64,000 nucleotides of DNA from Gigaspora rosea (GCA_003550325.1 QKWP01000827.1:141653-205652); one strand, 5' to 3'. Shown: positions 10,742 to 22,943, counted from the first letter of the stretch. The notes: generated from the letters alone by a model not told the origin. A program made the numbers and translations.

Positions 10742-13700
10742 CTCAACACTGCTTTGCATTACGTAGTTAAAAGAAAAGTTTTGGCATTTGAAAGACGCCA
10801 AATTATAGAAAGCATGATTAACGTAAGTTCCTCAAATATAAATCGCGGATTAATTATCAACGCACAGGGAATACAATTTTCGGATTATGATCTTAAACCG
10901 CAACATAAAAGTGATTCTATAGGAAATCTATCCTTTCATGCAAAGCATGTAAATTCAACAGCAAAAAAAGAATCTTTTTTGTTGAAAAATCATATTGAGA
11001 TTTCTTCTGATGAATTAGAGTATGATAGCCAGATATTTAATACGGGCGAAATCATAAATTCTCCCCTTGACGATGAATCTTCTACAAATGATACTTTACT
11101 AATAGTACGATGCACAAAAGTCGAAATGGTTATTAACAAAGAAACAATAAAACCGTCTTATGAATTAACTAAAAAAGTTAAAGACGCCCTGAAACACCAC
11201 GATCAATACCATAAGTTAATCGATGTATTTAATAATTATGGCTATTTTTTACCAAAAAAATAATTCTTGGGCATAAAATATATGGAATGACTTATTTAAA
11301 CGTAAATAAAGATCTAACAGAATCTAATGATAAAAAGTTTGATCAAGAATTGACACCTCCTGATGATTTTTCAGAAAGTGAACTTGATATTTTGAGTCAA
11401 TGGAAAAATTGGGTGAATTCTTGTAATTTTAATTTATATTACTTTGTATCAATTAATGGTGAATTGGTTGTGGAAGATAAAATAAAAGAGTGGATTAAAT
11501 CTTGTTTAAATAGTGATGATCTTGATTCATTGCAAGTTATTGGTTGCAAAGAATTATATCCATTGTATGAAATTTTTGGCTTATCTCTTCGTCAAGAAAT
11601 TGAGTCTGTTCTTGGGATTAGTAACCAATCTATTAATAGAAATAATATAAAGGAAAGAGTTCTTATGGAAGGAGTAGTACCAATTAAAAATCGGCGTGTT
11701 TCATATAGTGTAAAATTTCCGGTTTGTTTTAAATCAAATAATTACCAAGTTTTTGGAAAATTCATTACGCAAGATAATGAACCAATTGATGAAATAATAA
11801 TCAAATTCAATTTTATGGACATATATGGATTCTTAATTTTCATGGAAGATTAGTAAGTTTTTATTATATGTACCATTGATCAATTTCAACTGAAAACAAT
11901 GTACAAATTTCTTATTTTTAGTGAGTTCACATATAAGAAACCAAAAATTGCTTGGATATTAATTGGAATACCTGCTGAAATTGGATATTTTAGCCAATCT
12001 ACACGAAATATAGAAGTATTAAGTTCGGGTATGCATCAAAGTTGAATAATGGTTATATTGTATTGAAAGTTCCGGAAAATTTGCCAAATGATTCGGTTAT
12101 TGTTGTCTCATTTAAACATCAACATCCAACTTCACATTACGAACCAAAATTCATAGCTAAAATACAAAGTTATCGACATGATAAAATTTTACTAAATATA
12201 CAAGATCATTATTATGAATCTTCAGATTGAAGAAAATAATGAAGATTGGAAATCTTTTGACGATGAAGAAGTGAATGAAGATTCGAAATTTTTTGACAAT
12301 GAAATGGATAAAGATTCGAAATCTATTGACAGTGAAGTTGTTAACAAAGGTTCAGAATTTTTTGACAATGAAGAGTTGAATGAAAAAGCAAAAACTTACA
12401 ACGATAAAGATATGAATGAAAATTCGAAATCTTTTAACGATGAAAATGTGAACGAAGACAGGGAGCCTTTTTATCAAAAACTTATTATCAAGAATGCTTC
12501 TACATATAACGAAAATAGAGAAAAGTATTCTAATAATGACCTAAAAACAGACAGCAACATTGTTGTTGATGAATATGAGGAAGATTCTGACAGTAATGAC
12601 AATAATTATTTCAAAATAGATGATTTTGAACATGAATATAACAAAAGACCTTCCGAAAAGAACCTAATTAAGGCATCTAAATATTCAGTTCAATGGTTTA
12701 TCCTCCAAAATTCTGATTTAACCAATTCATTTGGAATATTGATTTATCTGAACCAAATAGGCCAAATAATTCACTCAGGTAATGTATGTGTAAAAAATTA
12801 TTGATTTATAATATTGTAATATTAAACTCATCAGCTATTTAATAATAAATCTCATTTAGTCAAAGAAGGTTTACTTTATAGTAGTATGATCAAGCCAACT
12901 TTTAAAAATCAATTTATAGTCAATTTATACATTTTAATTATAGAAAATTAGATTATATGGAAGATTCGGACGAGATGAATACTCTTGGACATCGTTATCA
13001 AAATGGGATTGGTATCGATAAAGATAAACAACAAGCATTTACCAATTATCAAAAATCCGCGGAGATGGGAAATGCTTTTGGAATATTTCATGTCGGTTAT
13101 TGCTATCAAAATGGAATTGGAATTCAAAAGGATGAATATAAGGCATTTGAATACTATAAAAAATCTGCAAATATGGGGCACGTTACTGGAACATATAATG
13201 TTGGATGTTGTTATAATAAAGGAATTGGAATTGAAAAGGATGAACATAAGGCATTTATAAATTATCAAAGATCTGCGGATTTGGGGCACGTTGCCGGAAC
13301 ATATAATATTGGATATTGTTATTATGAAGGAATTGGAGCTGAAAAGGATGAACATAAGGCATTTATTTGTTATCAAAAATCTGCAGAGATGGGACACGCT
13401 AGTGGTGCATATAATGTTGGACATTGTTATTTTAATGGAATTGGAGTTGAAAAGGATGAACATAAGGCATTTATTTATTACCGAAAATCTGCAGAGATGG
13501 GACACGCTGCTGGAATATATAAGTTAATGTTGGATATTATTATGATGAAGGAATTGGAGTTGAAAAGGATGAATACAAGGCATTTATTTATTATCAAAAA
13601 TCTACAGAGATGGGCGACGCTGATGGAATGAACAGTGTTGGATATTGTTATGAAAATGGAATTGGAGTTGAAAAGGATGAACAAAAAGCATTCATTTATT

Positions 13701-14034
13701 ATCAAGAATCTGCAGATATGGGAAATGCTGCAGGAATGAATAATGTTGGAGAATGTTATCAATATGAGAAAGGAGTAAAAAAGACGAAAATAAAGCATGT
13801 TTTTATTATCATAAAGCCGCCGAAATGAAGAATAATATTGCGATATGTAATCTTGGAGAATGTTATCAGAATGGAATTGGGATTAAAAAGGATTTAAAAC
13901 AAGCCTTTGAATTATATTTGAAGTCTGCTAAATTGGGATGTATTTATGGAATAAAAAATGTTGGATATTGTTATAGGAATGGTATTGGAACAAAAAAGGA
14001 TTTAAAAGAGGCCGAGTATTGGTTTCGAATGTAA
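10742..14034 (+). pseudogene. MACPF-like?/acidic/Sel1-repeat gene, frameshifted
   Basis: A long multi-domain gene reads through with repeated frame changes. Part 1 (10742-12230) holds a ~430-residue region with the motif YGYFLPKK followed by ILGHK, reminiscent of fungal perforin-like (MACPF) proteins; this assignment is tentative. Part 2 (12214-12778) is acidic and repetitive (SKFFDNE, SKSIDSE, SKSFNDE), then resumes an ordered domain (YSVQWFILQNSD). Part 3 (12952-14030) is ten Sel1 repeats. Two introns are supported by in-frame joins: 11853-11921 (GTAAGT...TTTTTAG) and 12779-12951 (GTAATG...TTAG). Frame changes occur in the A7 run at 11254-11260, near 12035, near 12225, at 13520-13525 (a 5-bp insertion relative to the other repeats) and in the A6 run at 13777-13782. 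Three may be sequencing error in homopolymers; the 5-bp insertion is unlikely to be. There is no convincing ATG at the start, so the 5' end is incomplete. Confidence 0.75.
12966..14030 (+). repeat. ten 108-bp Sel1-encoding repeats
   Basis: Each unit encodes 36 residues of the type VGYCYxNGIGVEKDEHKAF followed by xYYQKSAEMGHAxG. Repeats 2 to 7 are very similar at the DNA level (GGAATTGGAGTTGAAAAGGA and AAGGCATTTATTTATTA recur), which points to recent tandem amplification or gene conversion; the last two are more diverged. Sel1 arrays form a curved solenoid used in protein binding. Confidence 0.92.
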
Positions 14035-14193
14035 GTTCCTTAATTCTTTTTTTTTTTTAAAAAAAATATATATATATATAGAATATTAAATATTTGTATA
14101 ATTGTATAATAGGGAGAAAAATAAATTTCAAGGTATTTTTTTTGTTTTATTTTGTTACACTACTATATTTATTATTAATTTAACTATTAACAG

Positions 14194-15313
14194 AAATAAA
14201 GAAATTTACATGTTCTAATATTGATGGCAACGTGAAAGAAATATTGAATGACGAGAGGTATCAGTTGTTATGGATTCCATACAACAAATTTGAAGATATT
14301 AAAGAGATTGGGAAGGGAGGATTTGCAGTTGTTTATCATGCTAAACGTCTAATTCATTATAAGGATTCATATCATAAATATTCATTCGCAATTAAAAAAG
14401 TCCATGATCAAGGTTTTTTTGACGAGGTAAATTTATTAAATTTTGTTTGCACTTAAATTTTTGCCAATATATATCTCTATATATATATATCTCTTTTTTT
14501 TTGCAGTTGAAAACATTTTGCGAGATCGGATATAAAAATCCGTCATTCTTGAGATGTTATGGACTATCGAGAGATGACTTAGGAAATTACAATCTTATTT
14601 TGAAATATGCAGAAAAAGGTTCTTTACGTAATAATCTTCACGAAGTATCGCAAATGAAATGGGAAGAAAAATTAAATTTATTAAGCTGCATTACATCGGA
14701 TCTTGAAGCAATTCATTCGCAAGGAATAGAACATCGAGATCTTCATAGTGGAAACATTTTGCAAGACAATTTGGATAATGCTTATATTACAGACTTGGGG
14801 CTCTCAAATACAATCAATGAAGTGTTCGGAGTTTTACCATACATGGCACCAGAGATTTTACAAAGAAAGCAATATACTCAAGCAGCTGATATTTATGCTT
14901 TAGGTATTATTATGACGGAAATATCGACAGGAAGAAAGGCTTTTGATGGTTATAATTTTGATATTGAATTTGCGCTAAAAATTTGTCATGGATTACAACC
15001 AAAATTTACACCCGGTACTCCTGAATGTTATATTGAACTAGCAGAGCGATGCATGGATTTAGACCAGAGAAAACGACCTACTATCCGAGCTGTTAATAGT
15101 TTAATTACTTATTGGATTGAAGAAATAGGAATCTTTAATGATGAAAACAAGATCAAAAAACAATTTTTAGAAGCTGACAAAATTAAATCTATGGTTGAAT
15201 TACCAAAGCATTCAAATAACATGTATATCAGTAAAGCTATCAATATACGAGAAATATCGGACAGATTAGAATCGTACGAAATTAAGATAAATTTGAATTT
15301 AACAGAGTTTTAA
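14194..15313 (+). CDS. TKL-like protein kinase domain, conserved catalytic residues
   Basis: Two exons, 14194-14426 and 14507-15313, separated by an 80-bp intron (GTAAAT...TTGCAG) that joins in frame. Motifs in order: LWIPYNKFEDIKEIGKGG glycine-rich loop (GKGGFAVVY), FAIKK with the ATP-binding lysine, a glutamate-bearing helix (DELKTFCEIG), HRDLHSGNIL catalytic loop, ITDLGLS in place of DFG, PYMAPEIL, QAADIYALGIIMTEI, and the C-lobe ERCMDLDQRKRPT. All catalytic residues expected of a Ser/Thr or TKL kinase are present, so an active enzyme is plausible. The tail (KQFLEADKI, PKHSNNMYISK) matches the tail of the dead kinase at 3.7-5.0 kb. The reading frame is open back to the 3' splice site AG at 14192-14193 but contains no ATG, so the domain must be spliced to an upstream exon; the nearest is the Sel1 gene (donor GTAAGT at 14031), but the phase does not match by one base. 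Confidence 0.85.
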
Positions 15314-15982
15314 AAAATCATAAAGCATTTTACTAAGTATACTTTAAATAATATTTAGTTAACTTTGTAATTTCTTTTGCTGTTTGACTAGTATATACAA
15401 ATTATGATAAACAACTCTACCAATTTTCAATTATTTTTGCAAAGATTAATTATACTCAATTTGTGTACAGCATATCGGTATTTGCATTTAGTAAAAAGTT
15501 CGTTCCAATCAACCAAGTACAGTACATACGTACTTCTTACATATTTACACAAACAGACTTTTGTGACTACACGTATGAATTAATTTTGTCAAATACAGTG
15601 CACGTTAGCATATTTTTTCGATTTATGTAGATTGGACCCCAAAAATTGATTTAAATCGAAAAATCAGCCCGTTAAACATTGTTATTTACTTGAAAATGTT
15701 ACAGCGAATTAAAAAGGATATTAGAGAATAAGGTATAGTAGTTATAATTTCATTTCACGAGATAGAATAACATCTTTCTATTCACGGGAAAATTAATATC
15801 CCTAAACAGTTCGAATTACACTACACCACCATTATACATTATCTTAATACGACAAGCAAGGAGAACTTTTATTGTGATTGGCTAGTTTTGTAGATCACTT
15901 TGATTTTAGCTAAACAGTAATATTAAATTAGTTTTTATTTAAATTGCCGAGACACTTCATTATTTACATAAAAAAATAATCA
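15314..15982. other. AT-rich intergenic downstream of kinase
   Basis: 3' flank of the kinase gene. AT-rich, with no paired repeats or coding stretches recognised. Confidence 0.55.
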
Positions 15983-15984
15983 TA

Positions 15985-16188
15985 TGGGTTAGGTGCTGCA
16001 AAAAGGGACCAAATTGACAACTTATTCAATTTAAAACACAAAAGTAGTTGTATTAATAAAATTTTGCTATATTATTCTTTAAAGTTTGCACTTTCTTATG
16101 ATTTATTATAAGATTTGCAACATAAAAATTGATTTTCTGAAGAACTTTTGTTTTGTCAATTTGGTCCCTTTTCGCAGTACCTAGCCCA
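15985..16188. mobile_element. TA-type MITE with ~38-bp TIRs
   Basis: Left terminus TGGGTTAGGTGCTGCAAAAA, right terminus inverted TGGGCTAGGTACTGCGAAAA; the match continues through GGGACCAAATTGACAA. Flanked by TA on both sides (15983-15984 and 16189-16190). The TA duplication suggests mobilisation by a Tc1/mariner or related transposase. Confidence 0.85.
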
Positions 16189-16611
16189 TATCTTAATATG
16201 TTCTAGCTTATAATATAAAAGAAAAAAATAGCAAGCTTGTTACTTAACAGTAAATTTTGTCTAGATACTGCGTTAAAAAGTAATTTTTTTTTTTTTTAAT
16301 GTATAATCGTAGACCGAGTACCAGTGACTACTAAATACTAAGCTATAGATCTATGTAAAATTTTTATGCAATGTTTGTAGTGCTGTGTAGAAATTTTATT
16401 GTATCTTACAAACTTACATATCATTTATATAAATTTATATATATTCCTATATAGAATTATATAAATTTGCAAAAATTTTATAAATAAATATTAACGCTAG
16501 GATTAGATTTTAAGCTTAAATTGGAGTTTGAAGAAGGTTTAAACATGCAGAACTTTTTACCTAGTACATCGAATACTGATTACTTTAATTACTTTGAGAA
16601 ATAGCTAAAGT

Positions 16612-16793
16612 ACAGTCTAAACTCTATAATCACACTGTCGGGATCATCGCGACTTTTTATGAACATGTGCTTATATAGAGGTTTTTTTCTATATAGTTAT
16701 AATAGTTGGTTATAAAATAGATGTACAGTACTTATAAAGAGAAATTTTATATAATATGCTTATATAAAGTGTGATTATAAGGAGGTTCGATTG
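16612..16793. mobile_element. mariner/pogo-like MITE
   Basis: Left end CAGTCTAAACTCTATAATCA, right end inverted CAATCGAACCTCCTTATAAT, each bordered by TA (16610-16611 and 16794-16795). Termini of the CAGTNNAACCTC type are typical of pogo/Tigger-like relatives of Tc1/mariner. Non-coding, 182 bp. Confidence 0.75.
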
Positions 16794-17404
16794 TATACAG
16801 TTAAACAATAGAAACTTATTTTAATTTTTCTTTTATTATTACTTTTTTATTATTAAGTAACATTAGCATATCTAAAATTTTTTTCATCTAGTATGAATGC
16901 ATAGTAATAACTCTTTAAGATCTGGTAATGTGAAATTAAAGCAACCGAAACAACTACCGGTAGTTCTTTTTGTTAGTTAGAGTTAGAGTGAGATAAGTGT
17001 AATGCATGGGTAGAACTGGAGTTTGTAGTAAAATTTTTTCAAGGAATTTTTTTGCTAGGGTTGAAGAGTTGTTTTATAAGCAAAAAATATAAGCTACAAG
17101 TGATTTTTTAAAATGTTGCTATTTTTTTCTATTTCTTATTACACCTGATTCTACGATCTGATTGGTTTACAGGTGAGTATTTTAAACCTCTTTAATACCA
17201 TATATTTGCCTAATTTTCTAATTTTTAGCATTTTTCAAATTCATTAATAAATGCATTATAATCATCATCTTCATCTAAAGTCATCACTTATCCACAACTA
17301 TTAATTTTATAAGAGACTTGAATATCGTCTTTATCAAAATTGTTATTGTTGATATATATTTGAATATGCTTAACTAGATTATTAAAAAATATCCAAGTTA
17401 ACTG

Positions 17405-17700
17405 ATTCAAATATAACCTTAACCACTGTGTATACTACATTAGAGAGTAAGCTGTATAACGTATTTTTTACAGTAACTCATTGTAAAATCACAATAATTT
17501 AACCACTTACTTTGGTCACTAGAATGGTAAGTTTTATAACAGTATTTTTTATAATAATCTATTACAGATATCATAACAAAATATTTTACAGTGCACCATA
17601 ATAGAAATTACAATAAATTCCGATGCAACCCGCTTAACCACATATTGTGATTACCAGAACAGTATGTTCTGCATATATAATATTTTACAATATTCATGTA
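17405..17700. repeat. degenerate tandem repeat, ~110 bp unit
   Basis: The elements TAAGYTKTATAAC, TATTTTTTAYAGTAA and ATCACAATAA recur two to three times with drift, each unit starting near TTAACCACTT. Similar sequence resumes right after the MITE at about 18378-18480, so the MITE inserted into this array. Confidence 0.6.
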
Positions 17701-17716
17701 TGGTGCAAGAAACCTA

Positions 17717-18376
17717 TACTCAACAGTTACACAGAACATTTCAATTTTTTAAACAGCTATAACTTTTTATTAAAAAATCTAACCGGTAACTTTGTAGAGC
17801 TAAATTAAATTTGCTCTACATATGTGCCAAATATCTTTTCAAAATCTTATCACTGTAAAGAGTTGATGCATTTTCAAAATTGAAATTTTATATGTAAATT
17901 TATAAATTCACATATTTCAAAATGCATCCTCTTTAGAGTGAAAATTTTGAAAAGATATTTGGCACACATGTAGATTTGATACAGCTCTACAAAATTACAG
18001 GTCAGATTTTTTTAACCTCTTGGATAAATTATAGCTGTTTAAAAATTGATCTGTGTAACTGCTGAGTGGGTGGCAATTATTTCGCCGACATAACATTTCA
18101 CCGACAATTATTCACCGACAAGTTCATTTTACCGACAGTTTATTTCACCGAAGCTCATTTCACCGGCAAAGTAAATCTGGTCATTTTCATTAGGGTCAGG
18201 TAGAATTAGGTAGAATTAGGGCTAAAGTTAGTGTGCTTTTTAAAAAAAACCTTGTCGGTGAAATGAGCTTCGGTGAAACAAACTGTCGGTAAAATGAATT
18301 TGTCGGTGAGTATTTGTCGATGAAATGTTATGTCGGTGAAGTGATTGTTGGTGAAATAATACGACCCCGTTGAGTA
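17717..18376. mobile_element. palindromic TA-type MITE, interrupted
   Basis: Long inverted arms: left TACTCAACAGTTACACAGAA, right inverted TACTCA... (interrupted) ...GCAGTTACACAGATC. Internal matches include AAACAGCTATAA, GAGCTNNATNAAAT and GCCAAATATCTTTTCAAAAT. TA flanks both ends (17715-17716 and 18377-18378). A second palindromic element (18067-18370) sits a few bases inside its right end. Confidence 0.8.
18067..18370. mobile_element. nested palindromic element with CACCGACA repeats
   Basis: Both arms consist of irregular copies of TTTCACCGACAA / TTGTCGGTGAAA, giving a near-complete palindrome around a short centre at about 18175-18240. Flanked by TGAG at 18063-18066 and 18371-18374. A degraded fragment of the same family is visible near 23167-23205 (TATTATTTCACTGGCAATTA) and a larger relative with an ORF may exist at 47808-48555. 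Confidence 0.8.
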
Positions 18377-18479
18377 TATAGTAGAAATCACGATAACTTC
18401 AATACAACTCAACTCAACCTTAACTACTTATGTACTGCATTAATAAATAAGTTTTGTGACAGAATTTTTCCATTAAATC

Positions 18480-19010
18480 TAATTCATTAATATATGTGCG
18501 TTTAGTTAGCTCACCAATATATGCATTTACTAATTATTTAGCTAACAAACCAATATATGTACAGAACAGTACATTTATATTACTAATTAACTAATGCATT
18601 AATATATGTGCATTTACGTTAACGCACTAATATATGTGCGTTTGTATTACTATCCAACCAATGCGTTAATATCTGTGCATTTACTAATTATTTAGCTAAT
18701 GCACCAATATATGTGCGTTTGCTAATTATCTAGTTAACACGCCTATTTTATTGCTGCGTGCATTTTACGAATTATATGTTTAGATAACGATTGCTAATTA
18801 ATTAACGAACTAATGTATGTGTATTTAACTAATTATATATTTAATTAACGCACCTATATATAAGTTTTTATTACTAATTAGCGCATTTATATATAGCTTT
18901 TACTACTAATATTTAAACACTAGTTTATGAGTTTACATTATTAATTAATTAGTGGTAATATTTACACGTTCACCAATTATTTATAATTATTAATTAATGC
19001 ACCATATAAA
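18480..19010. repeat. degenerate short tandem repeat
   Basis: Irregular copies of CACCAATATATGTGCRTTTA followed by CTAATTATTTAGCTAA, spaced about 45-70 bp, recur across the interval and decay toward the right. Non-coding. Confidence 0.75.
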
Positions 19011-19018
19011 CGTTTAAT

Positions 19019-19242
19019 ACTATATATGAATGCTGTCAATAGAACTTGACATCGGGTTGTCAATGTTCAGTTGGCTTTCTGCATGCCGTCTATGAACAAT
19101 CAATCATTGGAATTTCAATTATATTATACGGTATGTACAACATAAAATAAAATTGAAATTCTGATGATAGATTGTCCATGATAACACGCAGAAAGTCAAC
19201 TGTAAATTGAAAGCCCGATGAAAACTTTTATTCATATATAGT
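19019..19242. mobile_element. palindromic MITE
   Basis: Terminal inverted repeat ACTATATATGAAT at both ends, and extended matching arms: left CATCGGGTTGTCAATGTTCA and TTTCTGC, right inverted CATCGGGCTTTCAATTTACA and TTTCTGC, then GGAATTTCAATT versus AGAATTTCAATT near the centre. TTAAT occurs just outside both ends. Family unknown. Confidence 0.75.
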
Positions 19243-19254
19243 CTTAATGAATCA

Positions 19255-20990
19255 ACAAATATGAAATCCAGCAAAATACATATAATACAGTAATAAAAGA
19301 TCTCTACGAATATTATTATTATCGTTTAAAAAATATTTGAGTGCTATTCTATTAACAACACACAGTCGCCTTTTTATTGTTATGTAAGTAAACATAATTA
19401 ATGGAGCATTAATTAAATATTATAATTAATAGCGCATAATTAATTAGTAAATATAAAATCCAACAAAATATATATAATACAAGATCTTTACAAATAATAA
19501 TGTTATTGGGTAAAAATAAATATCTGAGTGCTATTCTCTTGACACATTACTATGTAAGCCAACGTTCTAAAAATGGATCACTTTTATAGTCCAAATTTGC
19601 GATTTTTTTTTTGATGAATTAAGCAACTTTCTGAATGATAAATTATTAGAGCATTAATAAATATAAAACCCAGAAAAATATAAATAATACATACAAGACC
19701 TCTACGAATAATATTATCATATAAAAATGCTTTTCTATTTACAAAACGCAGCTGACTGTAGATTAACCTTCTAAAAATGGTTCAAATTATAGTTCAAATT
19801 TGTGATTGTCATTGTTTTTTTTCGATAAATTAAACTATCTGCTGAATAATAAATTATTAGCATTAATGAATTAATAATTAAGAATATAACAAAAATATAT
19901 AATACATACAAGGTTTCTACAAATAATAATATTACCATGCAAAAATAAACGTTTGAATGCATCCTTTCAATAACATTGCTGTGTAAGTCAACGATCTAAA
20001 AATAGTCCATTTTTATATCCAAATTTATATTAGAGCATTAATAAATTAATACCCAGCAAAATATAAATAATCCATACAAGCCTCTATAAAGAATATTATT
20101 AACATGTAAAAATAATGTCTGAGTGCTATTATATTAACAAAACGCAGTCATCTGTTCATTGCTATATAAATTAAAATGGTTCACTTTTTAATCCAAATTT
20201 GCATTTGTTTTTTTTTTGTTTGATGAATTAAGCTATCTATTGAATAATAATTTATTGGCGCTAATAAATTAATAAATATGAAATATAACAATTTATATGT
20301 ATAAATACATACAAAGCTTCTATGAATAATAATATTTAATATAAAAATAAATTTCGAATGCAATTCTTTCAATAACATTGCTATGCAAATCAATGTTCTA
20401 AAAATGGTCCACTTATATATCCAAATTTGTATTTTTAGCTTTTTTTTTTTTGATGAATAACAATCTGTTGAATGATAACTTATTAGAACATTAATGAATT
20501 AATAAATATGAAATCAAGTAAAATACAAGTCTCTGCAAATATCATTATTATCATGTAAAAATAAATGCCAGTGTGCCATTTTTTTTAACAATACGTTGTC
20601 CTCATTTTATTGCCATACAATTCAAAGTTAAAAAATAATTGGATCTGAAATTATAGATACCTTATTTATCTTCTTTGTAGTCCAAATTCGGGGTTTATTT
20701 ATTGATAAATTATTTAAATTATTAGATGTATTAACGAATTAATAAATATGATCCAGAAAATACAAGTCACCTAATACATACAAGGTCTCTACAAATAATA
20801 TTATTATCATGTAAAAATAAATGTCTGAGTACTATTTTCTTAATAACACGTAGTCATTAATTTATTGTATGTAAATCAATGCTTTAATAATGGTTGGATT
20901 CGAAGTTATAGATATCTCATTCATCCACTTTATAGTCTTTTGCTTTTTTCTGATAAATATGATACCTGTAGAAATGATAATTTACATACA
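19255..20990. repeat. tandem array, ~8 copies of a ~210-240 bp unit
   Basis: Each unit has, in order, TTAATNAATTAATAAATATG-like sequence, a CAGCAAAATA segment, ACATACAAGRYCTCTACRAATAAT, ATGTAAAAATAAATGTCTGAGTG, an AACACGCAGTC segment, TTCTAAAAATGG, AGTCCAAATTTG and a T-rich run before GATGAATTAA. Copies are diverged by substitutions and indels. The minus-strand open frames at 19771-19962 and 20181-20393 are repeat units read as protein. Confidence 0.85.
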
Positions 20991-21112
20991 AGATTTCTCC
21001 AAATTCCCGTGAATCGGCTACTGAACTATCGACTAACAACAAATCCTTACAAATAGTTTTTCTTTTGACCACGGAAAAAATTAAAAATTTATGTCGCTTC
21101 AGTAAATCCTTA

Positions 21113-21740
21113 TCGTATTTACGCGAAATAACGCACATGGGCATTATTTCCAAAATTTCATTTCCTTAAAATAGCATAGATGGTTTCGAAATAACGCCCA
21201 TATATAACGCACACCCCACGTACTAATGTTTGTCAATAATTATTTAGAGGTAGATATTTAGAGGTAGTAACTATATTCATGATTTTTTATATTAATAAAT
21301 CATCTTTATACAAACGTGATATTACCGTATGTGTTGAAAACTTGCAGATATGGGGATGCTAGTTTACAATAAATTTGTTTGTGTAATAAACTGTTTGTTA
21401 AAAAGTTTATCTATCTATTGATTATCTGCAAAATAAAGCTGGTTGGCGAATTAATAATCTGATAAATTTTTGTGAAACGACGAATTCAATAACAAGCAGA
21501 AGCAAGAATTTTTTAGTCAAAAATCTGATTTAGATCGGAAAGGCTGTATATAAAATTAATAATTACCTATTTATTAGGCATCACACATATGTAACGCACA
21601 TTGGCATTATTTCGAAAATTCAATTTTGTAAATTTTGTAGAAATTAGATCTTTACCCCGAAATAACCCATGCGCGTACTCGAAATAACGCGCATCTCCTT
21701 GAAATAACACGCAGGTGCGCGTTATTTCGCGTAAATACGG
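21113..21740. mobile_element. TA-type element, CCGTATTTACGCGAAATAACGC family
   Basis: Left end TCGTATTTACGCGAAATAAC, right end inverted CCGTATTTACGCGAAATAAC, with TA outside each end (21111-21112, 21741-21742). Subterminal copies of GAAATAACGCRC recur at both sides (about 21125, 21190, 21660-21715). A short relative lies at 43213-43327. The centre (21230-21580) has no recognisable coding sequence. Confidence 0.8.
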
Positions 21741-22214
21741 TACTTGGTTTACAAATTTTTATGCTCACAGATTAGCATAACACGTCTTGTTGCGATGTTC
21801 TAAATCAACGCGAAAGCAATAAATACTTCACAAAAATGTTCATAAAAGGAGTTGGTGGCACATGATAATGGTTGATATAAGCTAAATTTTGTTTGTTTAT
21901 CAATTATTTTGTACAACATTAATTTACAGATGTACAATTATAGTGTCTAGGCTCGTACAAATTAAACCGCATTTTAAGAAACTTTATGGATATATTAGTA
22001 CAAAGAGGGTATCAAAATATAAACATTAGCGAAATTTTTTAGGTTGGTAGGGTCTTAATTTTGCCTACAATAAAATAGCTGTTATATGAATGGTTTGACA
22101 TTTTATGACCGTATTACATTACACTTATATTACACAATGATCACAAAACCTGGCTGACCATGTTACATTACACTGTGATCTTGAAATCTGATTTGCGCTT
22201 TATACATTTTTTAG

Positions 22215-22780
22215 CGTATACATTATTGGGCAAATTTTGCAATTTAACAAATGAACGCGTGCTGCAAAACAGCACGTGCAGCAAATCATTTGTCAAATGC
22301 CGTATTCGCAAATTTGCCTAATAATGTGGTTGGCTGCTGAGTTTAAATTTGAATAAACATGATTACATCCCTAATTCATTTATGAAATGAAATGGTATAA
22401 ATAGGACACGTTTTAGCATCCCACCCATCTGGTTAATCAGCTTTTATCTTGAAAATAAGTTTAGTATAATTTGTTTTAAACTACATTTCTTTAAATATTG
22501 TACGCGTTAAATTTACTTTACTTTTTCAAGAAAATAATTATGAGCACAAATAAGCAAAGTAGACGCGAAATTATGTTACACAAATACTTAATATCCGACA
22601 ATCTCATATGATCATGAAATTATTCTTCTCACTATTTTTTTCAAGTATTACAATGTAACATGTTTATTCCAATTAAATCTCAGCCAATAACTCCCTACAA
22701 ATCATGGTCATAAATTGCGGATAACACCATTATTGGGCAAATTACTGTTATTCGCCAATTTTTGCCCAATAATGTATACG
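22215..22780. mobile_element. MITE pair sharing 20-bp termini
   Basis: CGTATACATTATTGGGCAAA at 22215-22234 and its exact inverted copy at 22761-22780. Each end is also part of a local palindrome: around 22219-22328 (GCGTGCTGC...GCACGTGCAGC, then TTTGCCTAATAATGT) and around 22728-22780 (CCATTATTGGGCAAAT...). It may be one ~566-bp element or two short solo MITEs of the same family. Confidence 0.65.
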
Positions 22781-22943
22781 TAAATTTATTTAGCTTTTAA
22801 CTTACTCTTGTTTCTTAGTTATTATTTCTTATCTAGAGAAAAAGAAACAAAGAAATAGATCTTATCAAAATTTTTTAAAAATGTTCTCGTGATGGTATCA
22901 TTTCTTTGTCGGTTTCTAATAACTGGAAAGACCTTAATAATAT

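Noticed and set aside
12948..13798. Minus-strand open frames over the Sel1 array
   Set aside because: They mirror the repeats on the opposite strand; the plus-strand frame has the family signature.
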